Assembly (NCBI GenBank): GCA_030530785.1
Contig: JAUMUJ010000014.1
Span: 1-42,100 of the forward strand
DNA from: Moraxella sp.
GTDB taxonomy: Bacteria; Pseudomonadota; Gammaproteobacteria; Pseudomonadales; Moraxellaceae
Length of the DNA stretch: 42,100 bases
Direction: 5' to 3'
Part shown: positions 40,660 to 42,100 of the stretch, piece after piece
Position numbering within the stretch: position 1 is the first letter of the stretch
Layout: every line of letters starts with the position of its first letter
Notes under the pieces: generated by a model
What the model saw: the letters and a program-made list of their open reading frames with translations, nothing else
Database searches by the model: none
What the model was told of the DNA's origin: nothing
Program-made: the position numbers and the translations under genes

Positions 40660-41484
40660 ATGACCCCAACCGACCAATTCTCCGACCTATTGGCACTCAT
40701 GGCACGCCTTCGCACCGATTGCCCGTGGGATGCTAAACAAACCAACGTAAGCCTACAAAAATACGCCATAGAAGAAGTCTTTGAACTCATTGAAGCCATC
40801 AGCAATGACGATAACAGCACGCTTGCCACAGACGACATCAAAGGCGAGCTTGGCGATGTGCTTTTGCAAGTCATCTTTCATGCTCATCTGTATGCCGAGC
40901 AGGGGCGGTTTGACATGGCGGACGTGATTTATGCCCTGCAAGAAAAACTCATTCGCAGACACCCACACGTCTTTGATAAGGAGAACCTAAAAACAGACGA
41001 AGATGTCAAACGCCGTTGGGACGAGATTAAACAAATAGAAAACCAAGACCGCCCAAAACGCCTACTGTCCGATGTCAAGGCAGGCACGGCTCTGATGACC
41101 GCCCAAAATTTACAAAAGCAAGCAGGTAAAGTGGGTTTTGATTGGGATAATTTGGGTGGTGTGTTGGAGAAAGTCCAAGAAGAACTGAGCGAGTTACAGG
41201 CAGAGTTACCCATGCCTGATTTTAATGATAAAACAGACAAATTAGATAAAGTCCAAAAAGTCAAAATCGCCGATGAATTGGGCGATGTGCTGTTTGCATT
41301 GACAAATTTGGCACGACATTTGGGCATTGATGCCGAAATGGCACTGCAAAACACCAATGCCAAATTTAAACGCCGATTTGCTTTTGTGGAAAAATCTTTG
41401 ATTGAAAATGGCAAAAGTTTTGCTGATAGCGATTTGGCAGAAATGGATAAATATTGGGACATGGCAAAATCTCTTGAAAAATAA
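40660..41484 (+). CDS. mazG: Nucleoside triphosphate pyrophosphohydrolase MazG
   Basis: Hydrolyses NTPs to NMPs plus pyrophosphate, a house-cleaning activity that also lowers ppGpp signalling in E. coli. Its 274 residues hold two MazG domains. In the first the metal-binding acids are in EEVFELIEA and ELGDVLLQ; in the second in QEELSELQAEL and DELGDVLFAL. The opening CPWDAKQT and the link RRHPHVF are typical of the family. A charged Asp/Lys insert (DKTDKLDKVQKVK) splits the second domain slightly. No mazEF pair is adjacent. Confidence 0.94.
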   Translation: MTPTDQFSDLLALMARLRTDCPWDAKQTNVSLQKYAIEEVFELIEAISNDDNSTLATDDIKGELGDVLLQVIFHAHLYAEQGRFDMADVIYALQEKLIRRHPHVFDKENLKTDEDVKRRWDEIKQIENQDRPKRLLSDVKAGTALMTAQNLQKQAGKVGFDWDNLGGVLEKVQEELSELQAELPMPDFNDKTDKLDKVQKVKIADELGDVLFALTNLARHLGIDAEMALQNTNAKFKRRFAFVEKSLIENGKSFADSDLAEMDKYWDMAKSLEK

Positions 41485-41497
41485 TCAATAATCATTC

Positions 41498-42100
41498 ATG
41501 GACAATTATATGGAATTAAAAGAAATCCTTAAAAAACTCAATGACAACAACACCAATACGATATATCTATTATCATTTTTATGGTTCGTGATAGGGGTTT
41601 TGTATTCGCCCATCGTTTTATTTTTAGAAACAGGTTATTCAAAATTTGGCGACTTATTATTTGTTACTTGTTTTACACCTATTTTATTTGCAATGAGTTT
41701 TTTATTTCAAGGAGAATCTTTATTGGCTGGTGTGGTGTTAGGATTGTATTTTTATCCCATGTTATTTTTAAATAGAATCATTAAAAATAACCGTACTGAT
41801 AAAACCACCAGTGATTTTATATTATCCATCATATTTTTAGTTGTATTGGTATTTTTATTTATAAATACTGTACCAGATAAATCATACATAGATTATCATG
41901 ATTATACCGCAAATGAACTACCTCATGATTTATATTGGATTGTGAGTGCGTTGCTGATTTTGCCCATTTATGAAATTGTTAAAAAAGTATTATTTGAAAT
42001 CAAATATTATTATTTTATTTTGATTTTTGTGGTTGTTTATGGTTTGATTGGATTTTCACAATACCAAAAATACCGCCTTTCCAATGAGATAGAACGAGCC
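41498..42100 (+). CDS. Multi-helix membrane protein, cut by the window end
   Basis: A frame open from the ATG at 41498 to the window edge (201 codons, no stop). A second ATG four codons on (41510) is as likely a start; neither has a strong ribosome site. A short polar N-terminus (MELKEILKKLNDNN) is followed by five or six strongly hydrophobic helices rich in Phe, Leu, Ile and Tyr. I do not recognise a family. The DNA is AT-rich, like the accessory genes at the window start, suggesting another acquired segment begins here. Confidence 0.65.
   Translation, partial: MDNYMELKEILKKLNDNNTNTIYLLSFLWFVIGVLYSPIVLFLETGYSKFGDLLFVTCFTPILFAMSFLFQGESLLAGVVLGLYFYPMLFLNRIIKNNRTDKTTSDFILSIIFLVVLVFLFINTVPDKSYIDYHDYTANELPHDLYWIVSALLILPIYEIVKKVLFEIKYYYFILIFVVVYGLIGFSQYQKYRLSNEIERA

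Noticed and set aside
1-42100. tRNA, rRNA, CRISPR array, dif site or replication origin
   Set aside because: No cloverleaf signature, regularly spaced repeats, dif-like site or DnaA-box cluster was seen by eye; a dedicated scan could still find one.

Overview
The window reads as chromosome from a Gammaproteobacterium of the Moraxellaceae, most likely a Moraxella species. The grounds are gltA facing away from sdhCDAB, creBCD, an NqrM-type maturation factor, moderately AT-rich core genes and very AT-rich accessory islands. The genus is an inference from gene content and protein character, not from a database search.

Layout. 1-2474 is an AT-rich accessory cassette: three tandem diverged paralogues of a two-helix membrane protein that share a C-X12-C pair, interspersed with very short open frames and followed by a small glycine-rich protein. 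A lone IS607-type serine transposase gene follows (2584-3171). 3357-7100 is core: tusA-xerD, convergent with cstA, then rlmB. Between rlmB and grpE lies a decayed antitoxin/PIN-toxin pair. grpE and dnaK are separated by a four-helix membrane-protein gene broken by two homopolymer frameshifts, and both chaperone genes have a CTTGAAA heat-shock-like -35 upstream. 10932-12559 is a compact XRE-ImmA/IrrE plus PIN module with its own promoter and a perfect dyad. creB-creC-creD follow, with a small ORF coupled behind creD.

16597-18161 holds three reverse-strand genes of little-known function: a putative OGG/HhH glycosylase-like protein, a secreted protein and a 64-residue two-repeat protein. nqrM and a CynX-like MFS transporter follow. 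20146-21912 is a three-gene island: an uncharacterised protein, an EVE/McrB-N-like protein and a frameshifted PP2C phosphatase. 21940-28594 is central metabolism: fabF, gltA and divergent sdhCDAB. 28653-38589 is a long run of reverse-strand genes: membrane metallophosphoesterase, YheT-like hydrolase, HNH protein, J-domain protein, ABC-F ATPase, secreted protein, tmk, mltG and phosphomannomutase. The window closes with a secreted protein, cysK behind a 169-bp inverted-repeat-bounded segment, mazG and a membrane protein cut by the window end.

The best candidates for something undescribed are the C-X12-C tandem cassette, the EVE-like/PP2C island, and the XRE-ImmA/PIN module with its operator. 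Decayed toxin-antitoxin genes and the orphan transposase mark the same accessory positions as sites of gene turnover. No tRNA, rRNA or CRISPR array was seen.
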